Positions 11,827-22,155 of a stretch of 64,000 nucleotides of DNA are shown in pieces; the first letter of the stretch is position 1, and each line of letters begins with the position of its first letter. The position numbers were made by a program, and so were the translations under genes. The notes under the pieces were generated by a model, which searched no databases, was not told where the DNA came from, and saw only the letters and a list, made by a program, of their open reading frames with translations. The stretch comes from Thelonectria olida (lineage: Eukaryota > Ascomycota > Sordariomycetes > Hypocreales > Nectriaceae): positions 682,001 through 746,000 of the forward strand of contig JAGPYM010000006.1 in NCBI GenBank assembly GCA_020736575.1. The letters run 5' to 3'.

Positions 11827-12940
11827 GCCGGTGTGTGGTGCAGTTCTCTCACGCAGTGAGATAACTGGTTGATCTTTTTGGCTTCGCCGGCTAGGTCTAT
11901 TGACGGGCGAGTCACACCACGCTAACCCTTACACCTGCACCGCGACTCGATCCCATCTTGCACTGCTATATATAAAGCTTCCAACATCCATTCACGTCCT
12001 ATCCTTATACTCTTTACCTTCTTCCTTCTCTTCTCTCCTGCCCTTGCCCTTCTTCCAGCCATCCAGCTTTGCCCGTTTCTGGACCTACCTCATCTCCGCC
12101 AAAGACACCCTCTGCCTCGCCAAGCCCTATGGTAGCGCCGTAGGATGCACCAGGCCATGCTACAACCACTATACGTAAAGCCGGCAAGATACCTGTAATT
12201 AGCAATACTGCATCCAATCCAAACGCCCAGAAAGAGGCATCCAGCGCGCTTCTCCTCTAGGCGGAGGGATCGAGCGACAATCCTCGGGGCGAGGCATAAT
12301 TCTAGGCTCTCATCGCCACAGCAGATTACGGGCACGCACGCCAAGCAAGCACGCCGCAACTTAGTAACGCCAGCCAAACTAGCAACTCAGACAGCCTAGC
12401 ACACTTAACAGAACTCATTACAAGGAACAAGGCTACCTAGGCACCCGATCCATCGTTTCCACAGCCCATAGGATACCTATATCGGCAATAAAAATGAGCC
12501 AGCGCTGGAGTCCAGGCATCATCGCAGACGCAAAGATCCAAACAATATTGAGGATAACTGTCCTCCTCCGCCTCCAGCGCATAAGCATCATTAAAAAACC
12601 GGCCGCTCCTTGCTATCCAGAGCCCAGTATCGCCGTTACCTGAGGACTCCCCTCAAGAGGTCCCATTTCCCAATTCCAAACTGTCAAGACACCAGTACAG
12701 AGCAAAAGGAGTCTTCTAACACGCCGGATTGTTCCCGGCCCGCCATCTGCGCAAAGACGAGGCTGCGGAACCTGCTTTCCCGAAATTCGAAGAATGACCT
12801 CTTGCAATCGTGTCTCGTAAGTGCATAACAGAGAAAGGCCGAATAACCTTCAAACTAAAATTCACTTGGGACTCTTATAAGCAGCATAGACGCATAGACG
12901 CAAAGGTCCCATATCTATACCTCAGGCCAATATATCCCAG
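11827..12940. other. Accessory-island DNA without a recognisable gene
   Basis: The DNA is of mixed composition, and short frames are interrupted in all six readings. The plus strand from 11940 to 12130 looks leader-like (C/T-rich), as if a promoter of a lost gene survives, but no intact reading follows. Probably transposon or gene debris. Confidence 0.35.
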
Positions 12941-13015
12941 GCCAAGAGGCATAACTCAACAAAGCAAGGACAGGCAGGGAAATTTACAGAGGAGGAAGAC
13001 AACCTTCTGACTAAG
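12941..13015 (+). pseudogene. Fragment of a SANT/Myb-like DNA-binding region
   Basis: A short plus-strand reading contains AGKFTEEEDNLLTKL. This resembles the first helix of the SANT/Myb-like modules that fungi carry in many copies (pattern basic-[FYW]-T-x-E-E-D-x-L-L-x-x-L-K). The following helices (the S-W-x-x-I-A-x-x-F-P-G-R part) are missing: the frame runs into unrelated sequence. I therefore read it as a truncated scrap of a multicopy gene. It is too short for certainty. Confidence 0.35.
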
Positions 13016-13796
13016 CTAAACAAGCCAATGGTTTGCAACGCAACAGGACTTGCTCTCTGATCTTCCTTGAGCTGTGTTCCCGCCTAGGTTAGTTAGTAAT
13101 GCCGCTCTTACTCAGGGTTGCGTCACCCATGCTCAGTAATGATCAGGATCTGAATCACGTCTGGTACTTCTTTCAACTTTATACGACTCCTACCATAGGC
13201 GGGATCCAAGCACCACCTGAACACTGCCACCAGTAGAGTTAATGAGCATAAGTTAGGCTAGGGTCCTGGTCCTCGTAGCTCTTTCTTCCCTCGACATCCA
13301 AGCGCCCGCTGCCCGGCTTGCATATAATGGATGTTGCGCCGCTGCCGCTTTCCTCCTGATGGTTCGGGATGCCTGTAGCAAAGCTTGTACTTCCCACGCT
13401 AAGCAGTAATAAAAGAACCGGAATTTGTGTGTCGATGTCACGGAACTTCCTGAATGCTCCAATCCCGCTTTACGTCGGTCACCTGGAACTGATGTTTGTA
13501 CATCAAGTGCCCCAATAAAGCTCATCCAAGATTTAACGAATTTCTCATCAGACAAAGTCGGGCCAGACTATAATACAACTCACAACGAAATGCAATATCG
13601 TTACGCTGCCAGACTTTATGCAATGACCTGGCGTTCCGCCCATTCTCTCTACAGTATCACGAGGGCCCCGATGCAGTCCACTTTCCAATCTCGCCAAATC
13701 CTACCCGTCGAATAGCCACGAATCTGTGCGGTTCGGTAGCTTAGCTCCATGATACCGCTCTAAGCATATTTAGCTTTTCCTCTGTCTTAACTCTGG
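13016..13796. other. Accessory-island DNA, no gene recognised
   Basis: Short interrupted frames on both strands with no family motif. It lies downstream of the decayed zinc-knuckle gene at 13797-16245 and may hold its 3' end and remnants of another insertion. Confidence 0.35.
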
Positions 13797-16245
13797 TCCC
13801 ATGGTCTGCTACATTCCTTCCCATCCTCAGTACATTGCCGGCAGCCTTGGTGCGCTTCACCTCTGGGGCGAACGCAGGGCTTATCCAAGTCCCGGCAATG
13901 ATCGCATTGCCCTTTGCAAGTCTTCTGATGGGTCGTAAGGCGGTGTTTGTCCACCGCCTTCCCGCATCGGTTGCAAGTCTTCCGACTCGCATCGACTAAA
14001 TGGGCCTGGGTGAAGCCGCTGCATTCAACGCCAAGTTGCCTGCATCGATCACAGGTCCTTTTGTCCCCCGTTTGTCTGCCGCAGGGTACACCTAGGTCCC
14101 GGCAAATGAAGGAATACCATTCTCATCCGGACCACTGACCAACCCTGAATGCTCGGCTTGCTTGATGATTGCTACCCAAAGAATCGAGAGCTTCTCCATA
14201 TAAGACTGATGGCGAAACTGGTATGTGAGCCCGTGCTCTTTCAACAGGTTGGCATACGTCTTTCTGAGGACGTTGCGGTTGGCTGGGGTGTCTGGAAACC
14301 CACTTGCTAATAGCGTCTCTTTGGTGACAGACGACGCCAGAGCCTGGGTACAGGTCGCAAGGAAGTGCTTTTGCAAAGAACCTCTCACAGGCGGCGCAGA
14401 CACGATCTCGAAGTTGATCATATGGTACATATTCCAGATAGCTCTCGGGAATTGTGTTAGCGGAAGTACTATGTTCGAGCCATTCCAGGGAGGTTCGGGG
14501 AGACCATCGGGTCGGATCATGGCCAATATTGCTTGACTTAAAGTGATGAGCGAAGATATCTCATTGGTTCAGGGCGCATGATCTATTCTTTGGCTCGCAA
14601 GCAGTGCTGTGTTGCAATTCTCTGCCAGCAGGGCCAGCGCGGCAGATTTCGTGTGGATAGGTTTTGGCTCGTCAACCGTTACCGAGTACCGCATGGCGGG
14701 AAAGAAGAAGTAATCTGTTCCTTCAGATGACATCTTCTCATGAATGAAAAGCGCGCCAGAGCTAGAGCCAAGGGCTTTGCGTCGTCGCATGATTTCAGCA
14801 TGACCGTAAGAGAGTATCCGGCGATGGCCATCCATTCTGTAGGCCTCGCCGATCCCTTGGCGAAAAGGGTCCATCCATGTGGCACTGCCGCTGTATGCAT
14901 AGTCACCGTCCTTTTTGCAATGTGCAATTCCAATGTACGCCGAGACGAAATCTCCAATAGACTGCAGATTTGCGAGATCAGTTGCCGGAATGCCATCAAA
15001 CATGTCGCCTGACCAACTAGATTGCCCAAGAAGAAATTGAAGGTATAACGGCTGGACTGAAGGATGAGTGAGCAATCGGACCAACCTTTCTCTGCGTGCC
15101 GTCGAAGCATTGGCCACAATAAACAAGAGCCATCCTATCATCTCTGATGGGCACTTCTAGCGTGATCCGATAGCGAGCATGAAGTTGGCTTGACGTGTGA
15201 TCATGTGGTAAAAGCGACTGCGATGGGTTTCGACCGCCTCATGGATCATGGGATTGGCTAGTGTGATGTCTGCTGGCAAGGCATCTTGAAGGTCTGGATA
15301 AGAAGAGCCTGTACGAATAGTCCTCCACAGCCGAGGTCGTCGCTCGTTCCTGTTTTTGCTTGTTGTCTGGAGTGCAAGGGATTGGTGAATATCATCGATA
15401 TTGTGTTGCGAAGCTCGTTCCTAGTTGCGAATGAATGCGCCTTTCTCCTCGTCAAGTGGACGAGTGGCCATTAATCCGATCATCTCCCCCATATCCCAAG
15501 ATTCTCTTCCGTGGAGAAACTTCAGAAACCTAGGCGGTAGAGAGTTCAGTGCCAGCTAAATCTCATCTCGACGATTTTCCGTAGTTGGTTCCTTCGAATT
15601 AGCCAGCGTGAGTCCCAGTAGATGGCGATATTGTCAGCGCACGACGAGCACGCATCAGACTGGGGACCGGAGCGAAATAGCGAGGTGGACTGAAATCTTG
15701 GGCTTTTGTGTTCCGAGAAAGGCTTGTCCACACATCGTCGGTGCAACCTGAATCTTCCTGCTTTATACCGCGATGCGCAAGATGTACACAACCTCCTGAC
15801 AGCGTCAGGAATCGACTGCCAACATTCTCCAAAAGCCACTCGGGATCATATCAGTCTCGATAAGCACCAGGTCGAGCTTTCACTGGACATTGACGAATGA
15901 TGTTGGCCAACATATCCTTCGTCAGATGTGGTACAGGGGCCAAGTCCAGGTCTTTGCCCTCGTCAAATGCCGCCTTCCATTCTGACCCATAGCGGCGATT
16001 TTTTTGTTGAAGAACAGCGCAAACAATCTTTCCTTCGGGAGGATGGCACTCAGCCAGAGCGATGTCAAGAGATGTTCCGCTTCGCCAATATTGACGCCAC
16101 GAAGCGGTCCGCTGGAGTGGGATGTTGCCTGGCGGAGACCATGCTGAAGAAAAGCCCTAACATGGTCGAGCGCGACGAAGTCAGTATTCGAGTCTGGACA
16201 CGAAAGAGGGCGCAGCGATGCTTTCTTAGTGCCTGTCTGTTGTGA
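13797..16245 (-). pseudogene. Decayed multi-domain gene with C-terminal zinc-knuckle cluster
   Basis: Reading leftward from 16245 gives protein-like sequence for about 800 codons, broken by frame changes near 16065, 15630 and 14110 and by in-frame stops. Stops are at 15851-15853 (TGA), 15556-15558 (TAG), 15421-15423 (TAG), 15157-15159 (TAG) and 14569-14571 (TGA), with coding-like residues on both sides of each. The middle part contains AYIGIAHCKKDG...YSGSAT, which faintly recalls a GIY-YIG fold. The 3' part (about 14110-13800) has repeated Cys motifs: CDRCRQLGVEC, CNRCGKAVDKHRL...C, CDHCRDLDKPC and CRQCTEDGKEC. I do not know the family; it is probably a repeated fungal accessory gene. Some frame changes could be introns, but the stops cannot all be. 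Confidence 0.6.
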
Positions 16246-16326
16246 AGAGTTATCGTCGGAAAGCTACACCAGAAATAATGCGAATAGCTGAAGGTGAGTG
16301 GAATTGTTGGTTGTGGAGAAGGCCAG

Positions 16327-16406
16327 CCAAGCGGGTTGCAGAATAAATGGCCGGTCTCTTCATAGTATTAGGTGAGAGACCGGCCATTTATTCTGCAACC
16401 CGCTTG
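16327..16406. repeat. 32-bp perfect snap-back inverted repeat
   Basis: The left arm 16328-16359 and right arm 16375-16406 are exact reverse complements over 32 bp, separated by a 15-nt loop (TCATAGTATTAGGTG). The arms begin CAAGCGGGTTGCAG and reach GGCCGGTCTCT at the loop. CCAG occurs immediately outside both sides (16323-16326 and 16407-16410), which might be a 4-bp duplication if the element starts at 16327. This is the form expected of a very short foldback transposon or a pair of abutting terminal repeats. The outer part loosely recalls Tc1/mimp-type ends (GGG..TGCA..ATAA), but the expected TA target site is absent. Confidence 0.7.
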
Positions 16407-16538
16407 CCAGTCAAGGTAGGTGATCGAGAGAGATCAATTTCTGCCCCACTGCTAAAACTTTTGCCTGCAACCTTCGTAACTCCCTGGCGAAAAGTAATAT
16501 GTATCAAAGTGAATCAGCGTGACAGCAGAACTCTGTGG

Positions 16539-16672
16539 CTACTTTAGGGACGAGTTAACTACCTATCTGACATACCACATCCACTATTTGACACACCAAA
16601 ATGTGGTTGAGACAGTCACTCCGCTATTAGGATAGTGGATGTGGTACGTCAGATAACTCGTCCCCTACTTTA
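16539..16672. mobile_element. hAT-type MITE, 118 bp, with 8-bp target-site duplication
   Basis: The element spans 16547-16664. Its ends are inverted repeats: GGGACGAGTTA at the left and TAACTCGTCCC at the right. Pairing continues inward through TCTGACRTACCACATCCACTAT, with one mismatch and an extra 8 nt in the left arm. The sequence CTACTTTA directly flanks it on both sides (16539-16546 and 16665-16672), a perfect 8-bp target-site duplication. An 8-bp duplication with short inverted ends and no coding capacity is the signature of non-autonomous hAT-superfamily elements. The intact duplication suggests a fairly recent insertion. Confidence 0.85.
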
Positions 16673-16990
16673 TTAAGGGAAAAAGTGCTGTGGAGAACCT
16701 TGTGTCAGGTTGCTGCAGCGCTGAAGGATATGTTCGAGGGCTCTGTAAGGTGCCGGATGCCTAGCAGCCGCCAACAGCTAGCTGCTCATACATTCTACGA
16801 GTTACAAGTAAAGCCTCCTGACTGACTTCAAACGAAAAACTCTGTCAGCAGTCTCAACAAACCCCATTTGAAACCTTATAAATAGAAATGTCCAAATAAT
16901 GGGCCTAAAGCCATCTCAGTCATTGTCCAGCAAGACATAGCGAGTTTAATTCGCCCAAAAGGTGGCTTGCCTTCGATCCAGAAGCTCGAC
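16673..16990. other. Upstream flank of the GMP synthase gene
   Basis: About 320 bp between the MITE and the tandem repeat before the GMP synthase start. It contains no gene. A TATAAATAG-like stretch lies at about 16877-16885, roughly 300 bp before the start codon, and could be part of the promoter; this is inferred from sequence alone. Confidence 0.35.
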
Positions 16991-17040
16991 GCAAGCCCGA
17001 ATTGCCCCGCTCGGCGCAAGTCCGGGTCGCCCCGCTCGGC
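16991..17040. repeat. 25-bp tandem duplication in the GMP synthase promoter
   Basis: Two adjacent 25-bp units, 16991-17015 and 17016-17040, both begin GCAAG and end GCCCCGCTCGGC. They differ at four positions, all transitions. They end about 140 bp before the start codon of the GMP synthase gene. They could be duplicated binding sites for a regulator or simply a slippage product. Confidence 0.6.
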
Positions 17041-17181
17041 TTTGCTTGAAAAATTTTTCTGCGAACTGGTCCCTTTCTATTAAATCTAGCACAACTGCCC
17101 GTTCTTGGACGTCCATGATCGCTTCGAGTCTCTCATCTTCACTGCCCCAGGATCTTTGCTGTGCTTAGAATCTAGTCCGAA

Positions 17182-19756
17182 ATGGCCGGTGGTATCGAAA
17201 AGGCCGCGGCGCCTCATGAGGCTTTTGACGTGAGTTCAATCCTCGCAAGGAGTTAGACCCATCGAGCACTAACTTTGGGTTGTGCAGACAATCCTACTCT
17301 TGGATTTCGGAAGCCAGACTTCAAGTTTAATTCTTAGATGTCTCAGATCGTTCAATGTGTTCTGTGAAATATTGCCCTGCACCACCAAGCTCGAGGACCT
17401 GACTTGGTCGCCCAAAGGAATTATCCTTAGCGGAAGTAAGCGCCTTGTTGACTTCATTCGCGAGGACTACTGACTTAGTGCCTAGGTCCCGCGTCCGTAC
17501 ATGATGTGAAGGCTCCTCGTAAGTTTGTTCGATCACACCCCCAAAGACTCGTGGGCTGACTCCGGAAAGATGTCGATCCTGCCATGTTTGACTTGGGGGT
17601 ACCCATCCTTGGAATCTGTTACGGTTGCCAGGAGATTGCTTGGCGAGCAAGTGCTAATAATGTCGCCCCTGGCGAGGCGCGGGAATATGGCCATACGGTA
17701 TGTGTGCCTTGGCTAGGTTCCCTGGGAAACTTCTCTAGTTTGGAGTAAGCAGTACTAATCTACTAATGAAGAATCTTACCATACACCAAGTCAGCGACTC
17801 AGACCATATCAACCGACTCTTCGAGGGTCTGGGAGAGACAATGGACGGTAAGCCATCCTCATATAATGGACTTTCGATTCCTCAATGGATTGACGGGATA
17901 CAACTCTAACCGTTGGACAGTCTACATGAGTCACTTCGACAAGCTCGTTGGGCTACCCAAAGATTTTGTAGTGATCGCCAGCTCGCAGAATTCGGAGTTG
18001 GCGGGAATTGCCCACCGGACAAAGCCAATCTATGGTGGGTGCTCTCTGGCTCATTGCCTTACCTCTTTGTGGGCATTCCACGACAATCTGACTCGAGGCG
18101 TTCGTAGGAGTCCAATTTCACCCCGAAGTCTCGCACACTCCCCGCGGTACAGAACTACTGAAGAACTTTGTCGTCGGTATCTGCAAAGCTCAACAGCATT
18201 GGGTCATGAGCGACTTCGTCGAGCATACGATCGCTCATATCCGCAAGCTCGTTGGTGACAAAGCTCAAGTCATAGGGGCTGTCTCAGGCGGTGTCGATAG
18301 CACGGTAGTAGCTCGACTAATGCAGGTGGCTATTGGTAATTTTGTCGATTCGAGATTTTTGCGGCGTAGGCTAATTTATAATCAGGCGACAGATTTCATG
18401 CCGTTCTCGTTGACAACGGGGTAATGCGTCTCAATGAATGCGAAGAAGTACAGAAGACACTCCAGCAACATCTCGGTATCAGCTTGACTGTTATCGATGG
18501 GTCGGCGCTGTTTCTTGACCGCCTAAAAGGCATTACTGAGCCCGAAACGAAACGGAAGATCATTGGCGGTATCTTTATCGACTTGTTCGAGCAGGAGGCT
18601 ATCAGAATTGAAAAGGAAGCCGAGAATACCGCCAATGCTGGCAAGGTAGAGTTTTTCGTCCAAGGTACTCTATATCCAGATGTTATCGAGTCTCTGAGTT
18701 TCAACGACTCAACAACTATCAAGAGTAAGCATACCTGCCTTTATAATTCACGAAATTCACGCTCTAGGAAGCCTATACTCCTGGCTTCTTCCTTACTACT
18801 CAAGAGCTCAGTTTAAATACACGATTACTGACTATAAACACAGCACATCACAACGTGGGCGGCCTTCCGGCTCGAATGATGAACGGCGTGAGTAATTCCC
18901 AGAACAGAACTTGCACGTGGCAAATGACTAATTTGAATATTAACAGCAAGGCCTCAAGTTGATTGAGCCCCTAAGAGAGCTCGTGAGTTTCAACATTTCT
19001 GTAGCTTGATGGAATGGTGGAGAGAAAGAAGAGTGAGAGCTAACCTGTCTGTGTGCAGTTTAAGGACGAAACCCGGAAACTTGGTCGACAACTGGGTATC
19101 CCGGAAGACCTGGTCATGCGTCACCCATTCCCAGGGCCGGGCATCGCCATCAGAATCATTGGGGAGGTCACGCCCGAGCGTGTCGCCATCGTCAGGAAGG
19201 CAGATCATATCTTCATCTCCATGATCAAGGAAGCAGGCATTTATAATGAGGCAAGTACAACACTTGCGACTGCGTCACTTCCGACCGACTGCTGACTTTC
19301 AATCGTAGATAGCTCAAGCCTATGCCGGCCTTGATACCAACAGAGGTACATACTCCGACAGTCTGTCCGTTCGGACGTCGTAATGAACTATCCCGCGAAT
19401 AAGAAAGCATCTTACTAATGGTCAATTCCCGTTCTAGCTGTTGGAGTTATGGGCGATGGTCGTGTCTACGGTATGCTAACTTTTGGGAGCGTTGCTCGAG
19501 CGGTCGAAGCTGATTTTGATACACAGGATACATTATTATCCTTCGCGCTGTTACGTCAACCAACTTCATGACTGCTGAACCCTATGACTTCGATTTTGGG
19601 TTCCTGAAACAAGTCGCACGGAGAATCGTGAACGAGGTTGATGGGGTTTCTCGCGTGACTTACGATATCACGAGCAAGCCTCCTGGTATATACCTGCAGG
19701 CCGATTAGGATCTTTCAGTTGCTGACGCTTTGATAGGTACCATCGAGTTGGAGTGA
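17182..19756 (+). CDS. gua1: GMP synthase (glutamine-hydrolysing), diverged intron-rich copy
   Basis: Fifteen exons joined in consistent phase give 544 residues, the usual fungal length. Exons: 17182-17229, 17288-17435, 17486-17518, 17570-17697, 17772-17847, 17921-18034, 18108-18335, 18386-18724, 18844-18887, 18947-18982, 19059-19250, 19309-19345, 19438-19470, 19527-19685, 19737-19756. The enzyme converts XMP, ATP and glutamine to GMP in purine synthesis. The class I amidotransferase triad is present: Cys93 (GICYGCQE), His187 and Glu189 (QFHPEV). The ATP-pyrophosphatase P-loop SGGVDST is at 242-248, and the C-terminus ends KPPGTIELE. Oddities: the near-universal GSQYT motif at the N-terminus reads GSQTSS, introns are very numerous, and intron 11 (19251-19308) is of GC-AG type. 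All frames are intact, so it is probably functional, either the resident gene or a second copy. Confidence 0.9.
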
Positions 19757-21068
19757 TTGGAAATATGGGGGTCAGTGGATGACTTTCGCTGAGTTGATTA
19801 TCGACGTCGATATCGCAGTCAATGTCCTTTGGGTCTAGCGTCAGTCCTGCAATGTTAACGGCGGCAAGCGTTGCTGCTGCTTCTTCGTCCCTCCAATACG
19901 GCTCGCCGTCATGCTCGAATTGCAACAAGCTATAGCACGCGCGAATGAATCCATTGATGATTATGGGACGAGCGACAAATGATAGCAGCGACATCGACAA
20001 CAGCAACGAGGCATTTTTTTGTCCGCATCCCAATTGCAAGCACAAACCTCATTACACGTAGCTAAGATCTCTTCGGCGACATGATTCTTCTCGTATTCCG
20101 CCCTCCCCAGCCTTCTGAACGCATCAAGCGCGTGCCTTGCTCATGGAATATCGACAGATGTATAATACCATGTCACTTGTCCATCCTGCCGAGGCAAGTT
20201 CACCATAGCGCGACGATACGAGACGCATCTTCCCAAATGCCTACAAAGGCAAGACACTGAGGACAAGAAAGCTGCTGCGAAGAAGACAGGGAAACGCTTG
20301 CGCAGCCAGGTTTCCGATGACCTTGGGCTGAAATGTCCGCCAGAAAGAGAGTACGGCAAGGAACCCAAGAGGCCACGGAATCTGCGGTGGATCAAAACGG
20401 AGTGGCCGATCCGGAGTTGGTCAACGGGTCAGGGAGTGGCATGCATGTGGCATCAGGGCTGCCAGACGCATATATCTATATATATATGAACCCTCAACCA
20501 TTCCCGTCAGCTCCCCATGATCGTGCGGAGTCGTTTCATGTGCAATCGCCAACGATGGGCAGGAACGATGGCGACTTCGACTTTCCAGCCACGTTCACGG
20601 CGACCGAAAATCCCGTACACTGATACCCCAGGGGACTGGTGCTGTTGTCTAATCTGTGGCATGGAGCTTTGGTCTTCCCAACCAAGTCTACATGACTACC
20701 CAAGATACAGGAGTGTCCGTCTTGTATCCTGAGCGCAAAATAGACTACCCAAGTAGTTGGTAGATCGACGAGGGAAGTTTGCGACCCCTGTTTGGAGCTT
20801 CCTTTGTTGAACCTTTGGTAGTTACGTAGATAGCATGCATTTCGCTATGTACCACCAATCCATTCGATGCTCATTTAGGTGTTGCCACATATTCGAAGTT
20901 CATTCTGATTCTGTCAGTGTCCATTTCAGCAACTTTCTGCTCGAGAATCGGCCACTTGGGTAGCATCATTTTGCCCCATTCCTTGAGCTCATCCTCCGCT
21001 GTGAATGCGACTTTTATAGCAACACCTTTCAAGACCGTACTGAAGAACCGCCTATCTGCGATGATGTT
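19757..21068. other. Island DNA with unrecognised coding-like scraps
   Basis: No intact gene. On the minus strand, 20045-19668 is open for 125 codons (contains FIRACYSLLQFEHDGEPYWRDEE), and around 20150-20040 another frame reads like protein (RALDAFRRLGRAEYEKNH). The two are in different frames with no evident splice, so they look like remnants of a broken gene. Another minus-strand stretch at about 21030-20880 reads KVAFTAEDELKEWGKMM and may be a displaced exon. None was assigned to a family. Confidence 0.35.
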
Positions 21069-21980
21069 TTAGAGCATGACGACGATGCTGAGCAGAGCAA
21101 CGTACAAGCCACCCTTTTCCGCAAGAAGGGCCAGTTGGCCTTCGATGCCGATAACCGGCTTGCCGTCAACGTTGGGTCGTCGAAGGACGAAGAGAGACAC
21201 GAGGATACCGTCGTGGAAATGCTCCGCCAGTATTCATCAGTGTTAGGCCAGCGCTGGGAGCGACGGGGACAAGAGACGCAGGAGGGTTTACCTTCTGGAC
21301 TTCCTTGGAGCCATTCGTGTCCATGCGGCGACCAGTCCCGCTGCTGTACAGCTGCTTGAACTGGCGAAAGTATTCCCACGACGTACCGTCCGAGTTGATG
21401 TTGCACGTATCGCACAAGTACTGAAGGAAATCCATAGCCATGGCTCTATCCACCCTCTCGAGTACCTCTTTCCATGGTTGCTTGAAGTGGTTTGACTGGC
21501 AATACCTGTGCTCTAAGTCAGCTAGGGCGGCGAAGTCTGCCTGGCCAGCAACGGGTCATACCTCATCCACTTCCGCAGCATGCCGGCAATGATGACCTTG
21601 GTCGCGTCAGCGCACGCTAGCTCGAGGAACTTGACCTCACTCAGCTCCTTACGAAGGCGCGCACACTCCTCGGCGGTGAGGGGCTTCGGTCGCCTCTTCT
21701 TATGGGCTTCTTGTCGAGTGAAGCGCTGGACAAAGTCGGCGTGGTGACTGCGGCGGTCGCCTAGGATGCCGGCCTCAGTCGCTATGCTAGAGAGCACGAA
21801 GAAAACTATGGTAGATGGGAAGAACGGCGGAAACGAGGGATGCCGCCGATTCTGGCTGGACGAGCTGACGACTCGACCAGTGGGCGAGGCGCGCTGTTTT
21901 AGCTTGGGTGAGCCCTCGACTACACGAGGAATCCTGAAATCGGGATCATCATGAATATCTTTGACCATTCCTGAAAACAT
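21069..21980 (-). pseudogene. Truncated DUF3435/FluG-type tyrosine recombinase
   Basis: Exons 21980-21562 and 21505-21292 join across a 56-nt intron to give KVIIAGMLRKWMRYCQ followed by AMAMDFLQYLCDTCN and GTSWEYFRQFKQLYSS. I recognise this from memory as the N-terminal region of the large fungal DUF3435 (FluG domain) family, which includes tyrosine recombinases of Crypton-like and Starship elements. After SKEVQK the normal sequence is lost. A scrap, NVDGKPVIGIEGQLALL, survives at about 21175-21120 before a stop at 21069. The catalytic recombinase domain with its R..H..R..Y residues is absent, so the copy is dead. It reads leftward, towards the GMP synthase gene. Confidence 0.7.
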
Positions 21981-22155
21981 GACTCCAGTAGTCCAGCTCG
22001 GCTCCTTTCTATTGCTGTGTATCTTCTAACGAGATATATAATCCTTGTTAACATCTTCTACCGAATTCCACACGGAGCCGCTGTCAACGTCACTCGCCTT
22101 GCTGGAGACGCGGCAGCTCGACCTCATTAACTGAAGTCAAATTAGTGAGATCACT

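Noticed and set aside
16327..16406. Reading the snap-back palindrome as a mimp element
   Set aside because: The outer bases only loosely match mimp ends, the arms are too close together and no TA target duplication flanks it.
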